A stretch of DNA of 64,000 nt from NCBI RefSeq assembly GCF_033958435.1, contig NC_134138.1, positions 177,800,798 to 177,864,797 of the forward strand, in the 5' to 3' direction. A program made the translations under genes and the position numbers. Shown one piece after another: positions 1 through 12,535 of this stretch (position 1 is its first letter; the number at the start of each line of letters is the position of its first letter). The notes below the pieces were generated by a model. That model saw only the letters and a list, made by a program, of their open reading frames with translations, was not told the origin of the DNA and searched no databases. This stretch comes from Carettochelys insculpta (lineage: Eukaryota; Chordata; Testudines; Carettochelyidae).

Positions 1-2380
1 TGTGGCTTTGCCATAACAACTACTATCTAAGGGATTAACTCTACCTTATTTGTGTTCATATGTGTTGCGTGTGTATGAGAGAGAGAGAGAGAGAAGCTAC
101 CTTCCAGTAGCTGATATTTGTCAGACGTTAAAATATTTCTGCTTTTTCTTCTGGTGATCTGACAGCTATATCTGTCGTACTTTGCATCAAGGTTCCATTC
201 ATTAATGGTTGTAAAAAGGTGAATACAAGAGAAACAGAGATTATGAGCATGTGCCAGACAGAAGTCTGTGTCTTATATATATTTTAAGTACACATGCTCA
301 AACCACAGGATTTCTGGTTTGTCAAAAATTTCATGTTTTTGAAATTTGGTGTCAGTCTGAATATCTGGAAACACTAACTCATGGTTTTCCCACAATAAAA
401 TCTGCTCCTGAGAGCTGGTGAGTTTTACCGCTCTAATTAACTGACAAGAATGTCTATTTCACTAGCTTCCTGTCAGGAAACCAGCTGGTGTGGGAATCTG
501 GAACTTCTGAGTTCTTTGGCCCATAGCAGTTCACAGGACAGGGTGTTTGGAAGCTAACACAGTCCAGGCTAGAGATAGGATTGTCATGCTTTCCAGGCTC
601 TCTACTCCAAAGCCAGGGTTTGATCCCCAGTTAGCTCCAGGTTCCCAGGCATCCAGAGCTACAGCAAGAAAACCCTGGCATGGCAGGATTGGCTGCCCTG
701 GAGTGAGTGAGACCCTGGAAGGCAGGTGTCTTTAACAGGTGAGTGAGCTGGAAACCTGGCAGGCACAGTTACAGCAGAATCTTGCTTTGGTTTGTGCCAA
801 AATTTCATTGCACCTGAGATGTCTCCACATTTGTACTTCTGCATTTCGAGTGGCATTTTCAGATGAAACCCTGTTTCATTGGAAAATTTCTGACCAGCTC
901 TAATTCTATGCATGTCAGTAGAGAGTGCTATAAATGGTGATAAGGCAGGATTTTCAGCAACCTACTGACCTTTCGCATGACATAATAATTGTTTAAAGAT
1001 TTATTTAAACATTTATTAATCAATTGCTACTCTTTGTAAATCACTTTTAAACTAAACATTAATATAAAGTGCTACAACTGCTACTTCATTCATGGTTTAC
1101 AGGGCAATATGCATCAATGATTAGAAGCAAGCATTCTTTTAAAAAGCCTTTTGAAACCACTAAAATGAAAAACATATATCCAACGTGACTTCCAAAACGC
1201 CTTTTACTTGTAACATTTCCACATACCAGCTCTTCTTTGAAGCAGTCAATTTATGCTGTAATAATACCCTTAACAATTGTTCCTGTGCCAGTTTCTCTCA
1301 TCCCCATTCTCCTGGGCATGGAAAAAAATCAATTTTAGAAAAGCAGAAGTATAGATAACAAAATTTTGCAGCCCACTCACATCTGTATTTTCTTGAGTTT
1401 AAATCGCTATGCAATTGAAATTTAAATAAAAGCATATGGCCTGATGGATCTATTGTGTATTATTTAGAATTTTATACTTGGGTAAAAACCCTCAAGAAAC
1501 TGTAAGTTATCTTGTTTCCCAGGAAATCCTGAATGACAGAAGACAAAGGTTCAAATTCATTTAATCATATTTACAAATCTGCAATAAGTATGGAATAAGG
1601 TGTGGCCTCTCACTGAATGCACATGGAAAAATAACCCCTGGTTAAATACAGGATTTTATTTCAGGTCTCCTGGTGTAAATGTATGGCTTATGAAGGTGAC
1701 AGGACCTTAATATCAAATGACCTTTCGAGCATTTCCTGGGTTTGAGGCTGTGAGTGCTGATGGCGAGGGAGAGAAACAAACTTGTGAGCAGAAACTATGA
1801 GTCATCCTTATCGTGCTTTATAGATTGTGCCCAAACAATTCGAATTGACATTACGTATCCAGATTAACATAAGAAATGTGATCTACAGTATACATGGAAT
1901 AGCAACTGATATTAACAAAAGGGGTAATGCTGATCATTAGGTGACCCTACACACGCACCTAAACTCTGGGAAATTTATACATTTTTGGCTGCTGCCTGTC
2001 TCTTACCCCAATAATATAGAGCACTGGTTGCTAAAATATCTCAGAAACTGAAGCACTGACTATTATTTTAGAACATGATTTGAATAAAGCTGCTTGACAC
2101 TTCTACAAATAAAGGTATATGACCTATGGCACTTTTCCCTTAATGACTAGAGGTGGGTCCAAGATGCAGAGTTGGAAGGTGGCGTTGAATTTTACCTAAA
2201 CTAAAGATTACACCAATCCAGTGCTTTACTTTGGTCCATCATAAAAAAAAACAGCAAATAGTAAAGTTCAAAGCCTCATTTGAACGTGAGCAGAACTGTT
2301 CTAAAAGTTGAGAGGTTTCAAATCTGGGGTTTTGGTTCATGCTCATCTATTCTAGTTGCTATTTAAACAAGGCTCTCTCT
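1..2380. other. AT-rich intron, no gene seen
   Basis: Only a short (GA)n run at about 79-93 stands out. The stretch near 780-900 has scattered 'ttttcagatgaaa' and 'ggaaaatttctg' motifs resembling a dispersed turtle repeat, which I could not classify. Small open frames here have no recognisable homology. Confidence 0.5.
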
Positions 2381-2382
2381 CT

Positions 2383-2470
2383 TAGAATCATAGAATCATA
2401 TAATCTTAGTGCTGGAAGAGACCTCAGGAGGTCATCGATTCCAGCCCCCAGCCTAAAGCAGAGAGATGAG
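2383..2470 (-). mobile_element. CR1 LINE 3' tail fragment
   Basis: On the minus strand the fragment reads towards the typical CR1 3' end: a tract like 'gacctcctgaggtctcttcc' followed by the repeated ATTCTATGATTCTA terminus (plus-strand form at about 2385-2400). CR1 is the main LINE of turtles and birds and is usually 5'-truncated, as here. No coding sequence is left. Confidence 0.75.
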
Positions 2471-2474
2471 AAAG

Positions 2475-3842
2475 TCCATCTTTCTCTTCTCCAAGTCCAT
2501 CTTCTACGAACTCCAGGGCATTGAAGAAACAAATACATATCTGAAATAATGGCAAAAGCACATTAATACTTATTCTATAATAAAATGTACTTTGAAATTC
2601 CTGATGAACATAGGATGACATTGCACTGTCACCTTCAAAATCATATTAATTGTTAAAATCTTTCTGATCAGAACTAATCACATTAGTTTATCATATTTTA
2701 TACTATATCCTAAGATTTAGCTCCACCATATTCAGGGTTATATTTTTAGCCAATGCTGATGGTCAATACACCCTTCACTTGCTTTGATCACTAAACATCA
2801 AGTATTTATGGCTAAAGTGATAACAATGGAGGAAGAAAAGCAGCCTTTTGGGACCAGAAGGAATAAGAGGAGCCACCAATATCATTTAGTTTTAAGAAAT
2901 ACTTTAAAAAACAAATTTCTCTGTATAGTGGGAACAAACAATAATTGTCAATATTATCTGTTTAGCTCAGATTGAATCTCATGCATTTTAAAGTTTGCAA
3001 CATGTTGAAGTCTGGTTGATTAATGTTGGATGACATCTGCCTGTTCCCTGAGACAGAAAATGAGATGTGCATCTCCTGATGCTGTCTCACTGAGCATAAT
3101 TATAAAATACAAATAAATTACAAGCAAAGAAATTGCTTTTTGAGAGAACGCCTTGTTTTTCCTTCATTCACTTAATATGCCAGTCTCCTTTGCAAGTTAA
3201 AATGAACAGGATTGGCAATATATATAATCATTTTCTATTATTTATTGCAATAGTTCTCAAAGTTCCATTGAGAATGAAGGTCTTGCTTATTAGGTGCTGC
3301 ACAAAGGGGAAGACACAGTAAGGCCTCCAATAGATTACTGTTCTAAATTTCCCCATCTTATTATTCACCTCTCTCAGAAAAACAAACATATACAATTTGT
3401 GCACATGCTTGCATATACAGGCCAAGATATTTCAAAATGAATGCTAAGATAAAACGTGTAAGTCAGGTGCTAACCACCTAGCCTGCTCAGGTGCTGTTGA
3501 AAATCCCACTAGATGCTCACCAGCATTTCCAAATCTGGTCCTAAATCTATTCTGAAAATGGGATTTAGGGGCTTTTTAAAATGGTGCCTCAGGTGTACAA
3601 ATGGACAGATCTACAACCAACAACTATGCAACTTTTAAAATTTGTAAGGCAGGATAAACAGAGGATGATCACAACAAATGGGATGGACAAAATAACAAAC
3701 TACTTTGAGCAACTCAGCACAAGAATAAAATACTTTGTATTGAGAATCTTTGTATTGAGACACTCTCTTTTTATATCATGATCAAAGACACACATAAACA
3801 TTCTAACCTCTTCTGTCTAGTATTACTTAGCTGGAAAAGCGA

Positions 3843-3873
<31 letters not shown>

Positions 3874-6800
3874 CAGACACTGTGCCATATTATAATATAT
3901 TCAGTAACCTTGAACTATACCTGAGAAATAGCTTCTCTCTGTCTCTCTCAGTGGACATTTAAAATCATCTTGTAAACAATTTCAGTTACATAATTCCACG
4001 TTGCAATTGACCAAAAGAAATGAAAAAAAATTTGATTATACCAATGAGTGTGAATTATTAGATATATGAAGACAGTAGTTTAGGTAAAGTAGTTTTTGCA
4101 TAGTTATATTTATACATTTTAAGTAAAATTTGAAAAGAATGAATTTTGAATCCCATTACTGTGGCTTCTTCTCTCAAACATGAGTTGTGTTGTTGTTATG
4201 ACGTGTTTAAAAACTGTACAACAGATTAGCTTTAAAGTTGATTAAGTAACTTAAAAACAAAAAATATGCAATATAATATTTTTAGGATAATGAAGAAAAT
4301 AACATGAGTTAAACCAACAGCAAGTGACCTTGGACCTGAGTTACCAAGTTTGCATCCATCACACAGGGTCACCCAGGCTTCTGGCTCTGAATGGAGCTCT
4401 TGGATACACATAAACGCTGGAGTTAATTTTTACTCCTATATTACGCAGAGTGAATGAGACTCAAAGGAAGAAAAAAGCATGAAACGTATTTAATGAAAAC
4501 ACTGTGGAGAAAAACAAATTGTGCATCAGTCATTAGGGACTGAAGAGGAGTAGCTTGGAAAGTTTGTAGTATCTGCTGAGTATACAACACAAATATGCAG
4601 TAGGGAGTCATGAACCAGTTCAAGCAAAATAATATATAACATAAAACTTTAACATAAGTCCCTGAGCTAGACAGCACTAATAGCATCTGAACTATTTTTA
4701 GAGTTTGGATATGAGAAATAATCCCTAATTCCAGTTCTTCTTTACTAGTCCCCTTGCTTTTGATGGTAAATTTACCATTTTTTGGGTGCCTACTAGGTTG
4801 TTGTTGGGTTTTATACTAAGTTTTCAACTGGCCTTCTTCTTTCAAATAAAATACTACAGCATGTGATTTTAATAGCTCCCAAACCAGCAATGCCACTGTA
4901 GAGTTCTGATGTCATTTATTTTTATGAGGGCTTTCTGGGGAGCTAGGAATGAGTTGGACAAAGGGACAGTGGTAAGGAGGAGTAGCTCTGTCTCTCAAAA
5001 CTTCAGTCTAATGACTACCTAGATATGGGCCATAGTGGCACAATATTCTTCAGAGATGCTGTCAGAAAAGCTCATTAAATCCAGGCATGTCAGCTATATA
5101 ACATATATAGTGTCTTTTGGGGGTTGTTTCTTTTCATAAGGGAAGGTTATTTTGTTTCCATTCTCCCCCTCACTTGTACACACCCAGAAAAAACAGTGAA
5201 AACAAAATATGTGTTTTGTTTCCCCCTTTGGCTCCATACTTTGATTTTGATGGACTTTTCCGTCTGCTTCTCAATTAGATATGCCTGCCAACCTCACTGA
5301 CTAGGAGATGTGGCTGAAATCTGGGATTTCTAGTTTGCAAGCAATTTCAGCATCTTAAAATATGATTCATTCTATATCTGAATATGTTGCAGACAGAGCT
5401 TCCTGGGAGCTCCAGATCCTCAGCTCTTGGGATCCCTAGTCGTAGGGCTGTTCACACTGGTGTAGTGGAGGCTTCCTCAGAGCCTGCTAGGCTAGTGGTT
5501 AGACCACTGACTATGTTTCAGTGGAAGTCTCATTTTTGTGAGAAATGTCAGGTTTGCCAAACTGGCATTTTCTAATAACTTTTCTGGTCTTTTGGAAAGT
5601 TTCCAAGCAGCTCTACTGACAAACGAATAGCAACTGAAAATTCTTGCCTGTGTTCTACCTGTGCCCTGAGCAAGCAGGATATTATGTCTTTCATATGTCA
5701 TCTACCAACGATTAGTGTGATTCCACAAAGTCAATGGACTTTTAAAGATAAGGGGAGCAAAAATCCCACATTTCTTTGAAAGCTAAGTAGTATTAAACAC
5801 TAGGTAAAATATATTGAGCTGCTGGGCACTGCCACTGTTTCTATCTTCATCACGCTGCACTGACAGCGGAGTCATTAATCTTTAAATTGGTACAAAGAGA
5901 AGTGGAAGGAGAAGGAGAAAATAAATGGTAGCTGAAAGTTCTACAGTATTCAATGCTTCACACACAATGTCCTTCCCTGCCCTAAGCATTTATATGAAAA
6001 GGTGTGACAAGGCTATAGATATTTTGCTGTTTAAAAAAATATCAGTTTTGTCTTAGGTGATGAATAATGGTTATTTTTAGTATTTGCCAATTAATTTTTA
6101 TGCATTTACTTCACTGTAAAGTTAATAAATTAAGAAAAACCAAATACAAATAATTGGAGGGTAACATTTTACTTTGTCTATATATACAGTGGCATCATTT
6201 CATGTAATTAAACCCTGTTAGATTAATTTGTAAATCCATCAAAACTTTTTAGCACTATTCAAAAAGGGATTGTTCATTTATATGAACAACAATAATATGC
6301 AGCTTTTCTAATAATTAATGTTGGCAAATTCTGAAAGTGATTTAAAGCTTATGCTTCAGGGCGCAACAAAATTGATAATTTTAGAGACCAAGATGAAATC
6401 TAATGTAGGGGAGGACAGATTATCTCCCTTCTGATGGGGTTCTTTTATTTCCCTGGGCTACATTTTTCAGATGAATATTTTATTTGTCAAACATATATTT
6501 TTAATGAATCTTCTTGACTCAGAGGAGGTGTTTGAATTCATATTTCCTTCTTTTTGGGTGAGTGAATATGTAGTTACATAATGAGGAACAGCAGCAAGAG
6601 AAGAGATAGAGAGCAAACCACCCCAGAACAGCCTGCACCTTGGGACGTCAGCTGCTTCCTTCAGAAGAGGGAAATCTAAATGCAAGCCCTTGTTCCAACA
6701 TGGTGACTCAAATATGGGTCTCACACACCAGAAGCAAACATTTGAACCACTGAGTTAAAGGTTTATAAAACCTCTTGCATGTCCTCAACTTTTTCTAGTC

Positions 6801-7010
6801 CAGAACAGACTCTTCCAATTTGCCAACAAATTTCAAATATTTGTGGCACTAAGCCCAATATTTTTCTGACATTTCAATTTGCTAGTGAAAACAACATAAA
6901 AATCGTGTCCTCTCCCACTTCTCCCTCCTTTGATAGTATACGGTGCTAGTCCCTGAGACAGGATACTGATTTATAAGTAGTTCCGATGAGGTCTTGCATT
7001 CTGCTGGTTC
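2475..7010. other. Mostly unique AT-rich intron
   Basis: No exon, RNA gene or clear transposon was recognised apart from the CA repeat listed separately. About 5400-5690 contains a patch ('tagtggttagaccactg' and 'gtcaggtttgccaaactggc') that may be an old dispersed repeat with a tRNA-like piece, but the evidence is too weak for a family call. Confidence 0.45.
3847..3873. repeat. (CA)n microsatellite
   Basis: An uninterrupted CA dinucleotide run of about 13 units. It is a typical simple-sequence repeat with no associated gene. Confidence 0.95.
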
Positions 7011-7011
7011 C

Positions 7012-7193
7012 TAGGTTCTTAAAGTATCAGAGGGGTAGCCGTGTTAGTCTGGATCTGTAACAGCAATGAAGGGTCCTGTGGCACCTTATAGACTAACAGA
7101 AAAGTTTTGAGCATGAGCTTTCGTGAGCACAGATGATGTGAGTCTGTGCTCACGAAAGCTCATGCTCAAAACTTTTCTGTTAGGTTCTTAAAG
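7012..7193 (-). mobile_element. Penelope-like element end with perfect hairpin and target duplication
   Basis: The element begins at 7025 with 'tatcagaggggtagccgtg', the antisense of the conserved end of a turtle Penelope-like retroelement, and runs through 'gtggcaccttatagactaac'. The flanks carry the direct repeat taggttcttaaag at 7012-7024 and 7181-7193 (the first t overlaps the hairpin end). The distal part is a perfect inverted repeat: 39-nt arms 7095-7133 and 7143-7181 around a 9-nt loop. No protein-coding part remains. The intact target duplication and perfect arms suggest a fairly young insertion. Confidence 0.8.
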
Positions 7194-7587
7194 GGTTCTG
7201 AAAAGTAACTCTAAAAATAGCATTGTGGGGGGCAGGCTGGTTGTCTCTGAAATATTTCCAGAGCAGATTAGTTCAGTTTACAGGACAACTGTTGGTTTTT
7301 GTTTTCTCCAGTTACCGGCACTGATGAGTCAAGGATCTCAGAAACAGAACTGTACTGCTTTTCTGCATTTGGAACATGGTAGATAAACCAGCTGATCATA
7401 CGTGATCTCAGGAAAGCATGCAGTTCCCTGTCCCATAGCTGGCTTGACTCTGTACTGCTCACTGGCATAACACCTCGTGAGAAAATACTAACAAAGCTGA
7501 TATGATTCCAGATTTATAAAACCGAGCAAGAAGATGGTATTTCACAGAATGTGATCAGGCTGCTGACTACCCCATGATATTTTAACT

Positions 7588-8361
7588 TGTAGGATGGAAA
7601 TTTCTCAGGCAGGTTATGATTCATGCTAAAGACCTGCTATTCGGTTCCTGAAGTCTGGAGCAGGCCTATAATCCTATATTACAGAAACCCAGTTAGCATG
7701 AGTGGAGAGATGCCTCGCTGGGCCCCCCTCCCTCATCTCACTCACAAGAAGGGAAGGTCGTCCCAGCTCGGACAGGACCTTGGAGTCTGAAAGGAGGGAT
7801 AGTTGCCTCAGTAACCACATTCCACATTCCTGCATATGAGAACCTAATTATGGTGTTTTCTCCCCTGCCATCCCAGACTTGTACTCAAAACAAATATGTT
7901 ATTGCTTTATGCTGTTAACGTCTTTTGCTTCAACCCTCTAGATAAGCACCCCTGGATGTGCTAGTATGGAGGCACCATCATTACCCTTGTAGACGCATCA
8001 TCCATCATATCTGACATAAATGTGTTATTGTCTGTCTGTCTGATTCTAACAACTTGTCAGGAAAAACACCTGTACTGGAGATAAGATGTTCTATAAACTA
8101 TGAGCAGGGATACTCTGTAACCTTTTTCAGACTATTAGCTTATTGTGCTCATTTCGCCTTATTGCTAGGACCTATCCAGGCGTGGGTGACACCCATGCTG
8201 TAGTTTCCCTCCCGCCCACTAATAATCTATATAATCAATTGTAATCTATTGTCTGGCAGTGCTCCACTGAGTCCGGATGGGCGAAGTGGCACTCCACCAG
8301 CATTGTGTGTAATAAACCCTCCTGATTGCTTCATACATGGTGTTCAGACTTTGTTCCAACA
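7588..8361 (+). mobile_element. Solo LTR of an endogenous retrovirus-like element
   Basis: The 774-bp unit starts TGTAGG and ends CCAACA, and is flanked by a perfect 5-bp target duplication, taact, at 7583-7587 and 8362-8366. A TATATAA box lies at 8228-8234 and an AATAAA polyadenylation signal at 8311-8316, in the order and spacing expected of U3-R-U5 on the plus strand. No primer-binding site or internal coding region follows, so this is a solo LTR left by LTR-LTR recombination. A 5-bp duplication is common for class III ERVs and also for Gypsy elements, so the family is not fixed. Confidence 0.85.
8228..8316 (+). promoter_or_regulatory. LTR TATA box and polyA signal
   Basis: TATATAA at 8228-8234 is followed 77 bp later by AATAAA at 8311-8316. 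Within the LTR these would mark the U3 promoter and the R-region processing signal. Activity is not implied. Confidence 0.6.
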
Positions 8362-8366
8362 TAACT

Positions 8367-10335
8367 GCTTTCAATTTTCACAGTTTCCTGTGCTTTCAAT
8401 CAGGAAGGAGGCTCAGCTTCTCAGGACTTGGCTGCCATAGGCCAGAAGCATACAATGAAGCTCTGTCTCCAGTATACTTGGTTCTAGAGCTACAGCCCTA
8501 AACTTGAATACTATCAAGAAAATGGGTAGAAAAAAAGACAACAGGGATGTTTTGCTGTATTTCATGGTGAATTAAATCCCTACGTTACTAATGACCTGGA
8601 GCTCTATTACCTTGGGCTATTGATGCTGCCAGATTTCCTATGTGAAGCATGACTGGGCGTTGATAGCACAGGGATGGGACATTTCAGAATCAAAAGGAAG
8701 TGCAGAAGTTAATGGTGTGGGTGTTAGCACTGCTTTTCCCTCTGAATTCAGACATAAAAATAGCCCCAAGCCAAAAATTGTAACAAACATTGGAAATCTA
8801 TTGCTGTGATGCTGCCCTTCAAATAATATGTAAATTTTAGGCCTCAACCTCTTGTAGTAAATATAAGAGTTACTGTATCCCCAATCCTCCCACTTCCTTA
8901 CAGCAACAAGAGAACCTCTAATCACCCACACTGGTCAGTGAACAGCACTTTCACACCTCATCTTATAAATTCATAGGGCAGGAGCCAAAGTTACCTGAAA
9001 GTTGCACAGCAAGCTACCAAGTGCTGCATAGGCAGGGAGGGGTGCCCCTTCCCTGGCCCAGCCCAGCCCTGCTGGATCTGGTGAAGCTATGGAGAAACAT
9101 CCCTCCCCTAGCCTGGCCCATCCTAGCCCTGTGGGAGCTGCTGCGGCAGAAGAGAGGCAAACCTCACCTGGTCCCAAGCTGCTGCCCTGCAGGAATGGTC
9201 ACTGTTAGTCTTTCTGATGCCTGTTTGTATGGCAACTAGCACAACGGGGTCCCAGTCCAAGACTGGGGCCCTTCCATGCTCCTGCATTACAAATAATAAG
9301 TTGAAAGATGTTACTTCTTGCAGCAAGTGTATTTGTAGCCCAATGTTGATACTGGGGCAAATTCTTTCCATTCCTTCCTGGCAGCCATCTCCTAAGTCTC
9401 CTACTACATCCCTGACTATCAGGAATGAAAGCATTCAATTCCCACTTTCTGGGGAAGCAGAAGAGAGGCTGGAATGCTCAGTGATGACAGATAGTAGGAG
9501 AACTGCCAGAAAATTGAGATCTCTGTAGCTATTTCTATTTCTGCAGAGAATAGAGACAGGATAAATTTAATGGCAGACTTTGCATAGAACCCACACAACC
9601 ATGCCTTTACAGGGATGGTCACAGGGGAAGGATCCAGAAAAATGTCTATTTCCAGGAAAGCTGTTATTATTGTTTATTAAAATATAAATCCTACACGCAG
9701 AAACTCTGCTAGAATGCTGCAAAAACCATCTGACTTCTTGCTGCAAATAATTTAGAAAAGTAAGATTAAAATGTTTTCTGTGAATTCCTCATACACTAAT
9801 TAGTGGGCATATGAAGTTTATCTTCAGATTCTTTCTGAGATCCTGGCCTTATGGAAATTAATGGCAAAACTCCCCCTGCCTTGAATGAGGTCATCATTTA
9901 CCCTTGGTGTACACCTAACCCCCTGAACAGCTGCATACCAGATGCAAATAAGAAGAATGTTGTATAAAAATAGACCATTACAGGTGGAAGTGATGGCACC
10001 ATTTATTGTTTTCCCAACACTTCCTACTATAAAGATCCTGTTTGCAATTGCTCATAACATTCCCAAGCTTTAAACTTTTATGCTGAAATTCCCTTTGCTG
10101 TGTGTGCCTACCTGGGACTGATTTTATTTGGAAGTTATAGTGAATAGAGTGCATCTGCTTCTGAGAATGGGGCACAAGCAATTTTAATTCTAGCATTGCC
10201 TAACTTCTGAGTGCTTGGCTTTGCAACCTGAGCCTTCATTTAACTTTTTCTTCTGAGTAATTATACAAAGCGATGTGCTAAATGCTGACTGCCTAACATA
10301 ACAAGAAAAGGTCAACAAAAATGATTAGTGATATA
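8367..10335. other. Intron with a GC-rich patch
   Basis: Mostly unremarkable. At about 9030-9160 two diverged direct copies of a GC-rich unit ('ctggcccagcccagccctg' and 'ctggcccatcctagccctg') produce overlapping open frames on both strands that show no recognisable protein. No gene is supported. Confidence 0.5.
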
Positions 10336-10339
10336 TAAT

Positions 10340-10856
10340 GGCTGACATATGAGGAAATAGTAATAAAACTGGGACCTTTAAGCTTGGAAAAAAGACAATT
10401 AAGGGGAGATATGATAGAAATGTATAAAATCATGAATGTAGAAAAGGAAGTGTTCTTTAGCCCTCATAACACAAGAACTAGAAATCATCAAATGAAATTA
10501 ATGGGCAGCTGGCTTAAAACAAAAAGAAGTATATTTTCCCACACAACATGTAGACAACCTGTGAAATTCTTTGCCAGAGAATGTTGTGAAGGCCAAGATT
10601 ATAACAGGGTTCAAAATAACTAGATAAATTCATGGGGCATAGGTTCAAAGACTGTTAACTAGGATGCGGAGGGATGGCATTTGTAGCCTCTGTTGGTCAG
10701 AAGCTGGGAAAAGTGACAGAGGACAGACCACTTCATGATTACCTGTTCTGCTCATTCTCTCTAGGGTGCCTGGTATTGTCCACTATTGGACAGGATAATG
10801 GGTAGACGGACCTTTGGTATGACATGTATGGCCATTTGTATGTCTCTGTGTTAAAT
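10340..10856 (+). mobile_element. CR1 LINE 3' end with the last part of ORF2
   Basis: From about 10380 the translated sequence reads LEKRQLRGDMIEMYKIM, matching the C-terminal end of the CR1 reverse-transcriptase polyprotein. It is followed by the characteristic 3' UTR ('ctgttctgctcattctctct', 'ggacctttggtatgac'). The element is 5'-truncated by kilobases. The reading frame ends at about 10623 and carries several changes, so it is a dead copy. Confidence 0.85.
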
Positions 10857-10859
10857 GAA

Positions 10860-11334
10860 TTAATTCCTTACCCCATGCACCAAAAATGAGAATGATGGTT
10901 CATGGAAAAATCTGTAAAATAGCCCCTGAGAAACTAGAATGGGACGGTTCAGTTTTGTGATAGTAAAGAACAGCAATCATATCAAGTAAATCAACTTATT
11001 TGTTTTAAAAGATCTAGCCTATGCTGTAAGCTTAACAAAGAAAATAAGAAAGTGGCATGGCTATGGCTATTTCAGGCTTTTATAAACCAAACAGGTGCTA
11101 TTACCGTCCTCTGTGTTTTCTGACCTGTCATTTTGAAATATGACTTTAGACTTTGTGAAAAAGTGAAAATGAAAATGAATCATAGATTTCAAAGAAATGG
11201 CCTAATTCTACAAAATTTCATCCATTTCTGGGAATCTGAGATCCATCATGTCAATATGATGCCACAGAAAACAGCAGCATACTATAAATGTTAGTAGCTG
11301 TCGGCTTTACAATGTAATGAGATATGGTAAGTTT
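10860..11334. other. Unique AT-rich intron
   Basis: No repeat or gene recognised. Confidence 0.5.
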
Positions 11335-11585
11335 TCATAGAATCACAGAACTGGAAGGGATCTTAAGAGGCCACTGAGTCCAGTTTTCTGCCCTCATGGC
11401 AGGACCGAGCACCATCTAGACTGTCCCTGATAGATGTCTATCTAACTTGCTCTTAAATATCACCAATGTTGGAGATTCTACAACCTCCCTAGATAATTTA
11501 TTCCCAGTGTTTAACCACCCAGACTGTTACGAAGTTTTTCCTAATGTCCAACCTAATCCTCCCTTGCTGCAGTTAAGACCACCAA
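11335..11585 (-). mobile_element. CR1-family 3' UTR fragment
   Basis: The plus strand starts 'catagaatcacagaactgga' and continues with 'cctcatggcaggaccgagca' and 'taatgtccaacctaatcc', the reverse of the CR1 3' UTR. In the minus direction it finishes with the ATTCTATG terminus. No coding capacity. A related tail is shared with the SINE near 55.7 kb. Confidence 0.8.
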
Positions 11586-12139
11586 TCTCTGTATTTTAAC
11601 AGAAAGGGTTAGATCTCCAAGGATGGCTTGCACAATTTTATCTGGCTAATATTTGTATACCCATATCTGATTTTGACATGCAACTGGTGTTACTGACATC
11701 TGTGTGTAAAAACTGGACATTTTCATATGTTAGCTAAATGCAATGATTGAAACTACTCAGCCTAGTTCTTTGACTATGTTTATGTTTGGTGTTTTCCAAC
11801 TCTGTTTCTCACAAGAATCTCAAAATGATTTTGTAAACAGCAGTTAATTACATATCAGCATAAAACAGAAAAACTGTGGACACAAATTATAGAATATTCA
11901 AATATGGCAGGGATTTGCAACCTTCATCTATTATTATGTGAGGTTACATGGGCCTGTCACAACTCATTCTTGTTCAATAGCTTCTTTGGAATTGTAATTC
12001 TACTGTAATTATAGTCATAGAAAAGTTATATTAGCAAAGTATACAATTTATATTTAGCCAATGGAAATGAGTAGGAGAAGCCAGTACCATGGGATCAGCA
12101 GTTCTAGATGAACAACTAGCAGCTCTGAATTACAGGTTT

Positions 12140-12393
12140 AGGGTACCTCTATACAGCAAAGAAAAACCCTGCAGCTGATCCCTCTCAGCTGACTCAGGCT
12201 TGCAGGGATGAGTCATTGCTGTGTAAATGCATAAATGCATCTAAAGTCCAAGAAGGAGGGACCCATGGCTCAGGCTAAAACCAAAGTCCAAAAGTCTGCA
12301 CAACAATGCACAAGTCAGCAGTCTGAGCCCCACAAGCCGGAGTCAGCTGGCATGGGTCAGCCATGGTTTCTCTTTGCCGTGTAGACATATCCT
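12140..12393. mobile_element. Short inverted-repeat DNA element (MITE)
   Basis: The ends are inverted: left 'agggtacctctatacagcaa' and right 'gccgtgtagacatatcct', with shared ctttg/caaag positions just inside. The interior repeats tcagctgactcaggc / gagtcagctggcatgg in inverted orientation. About 254 bp, non-coding. A target duplication is not obvious. It resembles the 'tgtctacac' group of turtle MITEs. Confidence 0.6.
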
Positions 12394-12535
12394 TGAGAGG
12401 CTAAAGGTGTTTGTGTGGCTAAGGATGCAAATAAGTGCTTAGTGGGATATTCAAAAGCAACTGGGCTTGTCCACACAGGAGGACACAGGAAAATTAATCA
12501 AAATTTTCCAAAGGTGTGAATTTAAAGTGGGTAAG

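Noticed and set aside
5384..5700. Possible tRNA-derived SINE around 'tagtggttagaccactg'
   Set aside because: The tRNA-like piece is too short and no B box follows at the right distance; family not supported.
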